DNA from: an uncultured Lentisphaeria bacterium
GTDB taxonomy: Bacteria > Verrucomicrobiota > Lentisphaeria > Victivallales > Victivallaceae
NCBI GenBank assembly: GCA_903821255.1
Contig: CAIJKT010000871.1
Location: forward strand, 1 to 6,160
Direction of reading: 5' to 3'
DNA: 6,160 bases
The first letter of the stretch is position 1, and each line of letters opens with the position of its first letter. The notes under the pieces were generated by a model. It worked only from the letters and a program-made list of their open reading frames with translations, was not told the origin of the DNA and made no database searches. The position numbers and the translations under genes are program-made. This document shows positions 6,131 to 6,160 of this stretch, one piece after another.

Positions 6131-6160
6131 TTATTTTCCGGCATTATCCGGCTTAGGCTG
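6131..6160 (-). CDS. Possible 3' end of another - strand gene (partial, 9 codons)
   Basis: On the - strand the window opens with codons for QPKPDNAGK followed by TAA at 6131-6133. Base composition changes sharply here: 6134-6160 is GC-rich like the genes, while 5966-6130 is AT-rich and non-coding. A second - strand frame is open for ten codons, so the frame is uncertain. No product can be named. Confidence 0.25.
   Translation of the reverse strand, partial: QPKPDNAGK

Noticed and set aside
6138..6151. CCGG-CATTAT-CCGG considered as a terminator or binding site
   Set aside because: Only a 4-bp stem with self-complementary arms, no U tract on either strand, and probably part of a coding tail.

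Overview
The window reads as chromosomal DNA of a Gram-negative bacterium, most likely from the PVC superphylum and perhaps Lentisphaerae. That placement is inferred from protein style: a very large DUF4175-like membrane protein with a Gly/Ser-rich conserved-looking segment, a small secreted jelly-roll protein, and an Ala/Lys/Pro-rich LysM protein with a 'GGC' N-terminus. There is no rRNA or other direct taxonomic marker. No mobile element, CRISPR array, tRNA or rRNA was recognised.

Left part (1-4041, + strand): an apparent operon. It holds the last 66 codons of an unrecognised gene, a 1061-residue DUF4175-like inner-membrane protein that overlaps it by 32 bp, and a 229-residue exported protein with a probable carbohydrate-binding-type jelly-roll fold, joined to the second gene by a 4-bp ATGA overlap with a good Shine-Dalgarno sequence. 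The tight packing suggests co-translation and a shared cell-envelope role. The actual function of this pair is unknown.

Right part (4045-5950, - strand): ispD, an enzyme of the MEP isoprenoid pathway, lies downstream of a gene for an envelope protein with three LysM domains. A strong intrinsic terminator separates them and ends about 15 bp before the ispD start codon. ispD has no visible Shine-Dalgarno sequence, so how it is expressed is a real question. ispD converges on the + strand operon with only 3 bp between stop codons and no terminator in between.

The right end (5951-6160) is AT-rich. It holds a strong ribosome binding site, a candidate sigma-70 promoter and phased A/T tracts for the LysM gene, and possibly the last nine codons of another - strand gene.

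Most of the window is ordinary housekeeping and envelope content. The DUF4175-like/jelly-roll pair is the least understood part and the best candidate for follow-up. I see no clear evidence of a new defence or mobile system.
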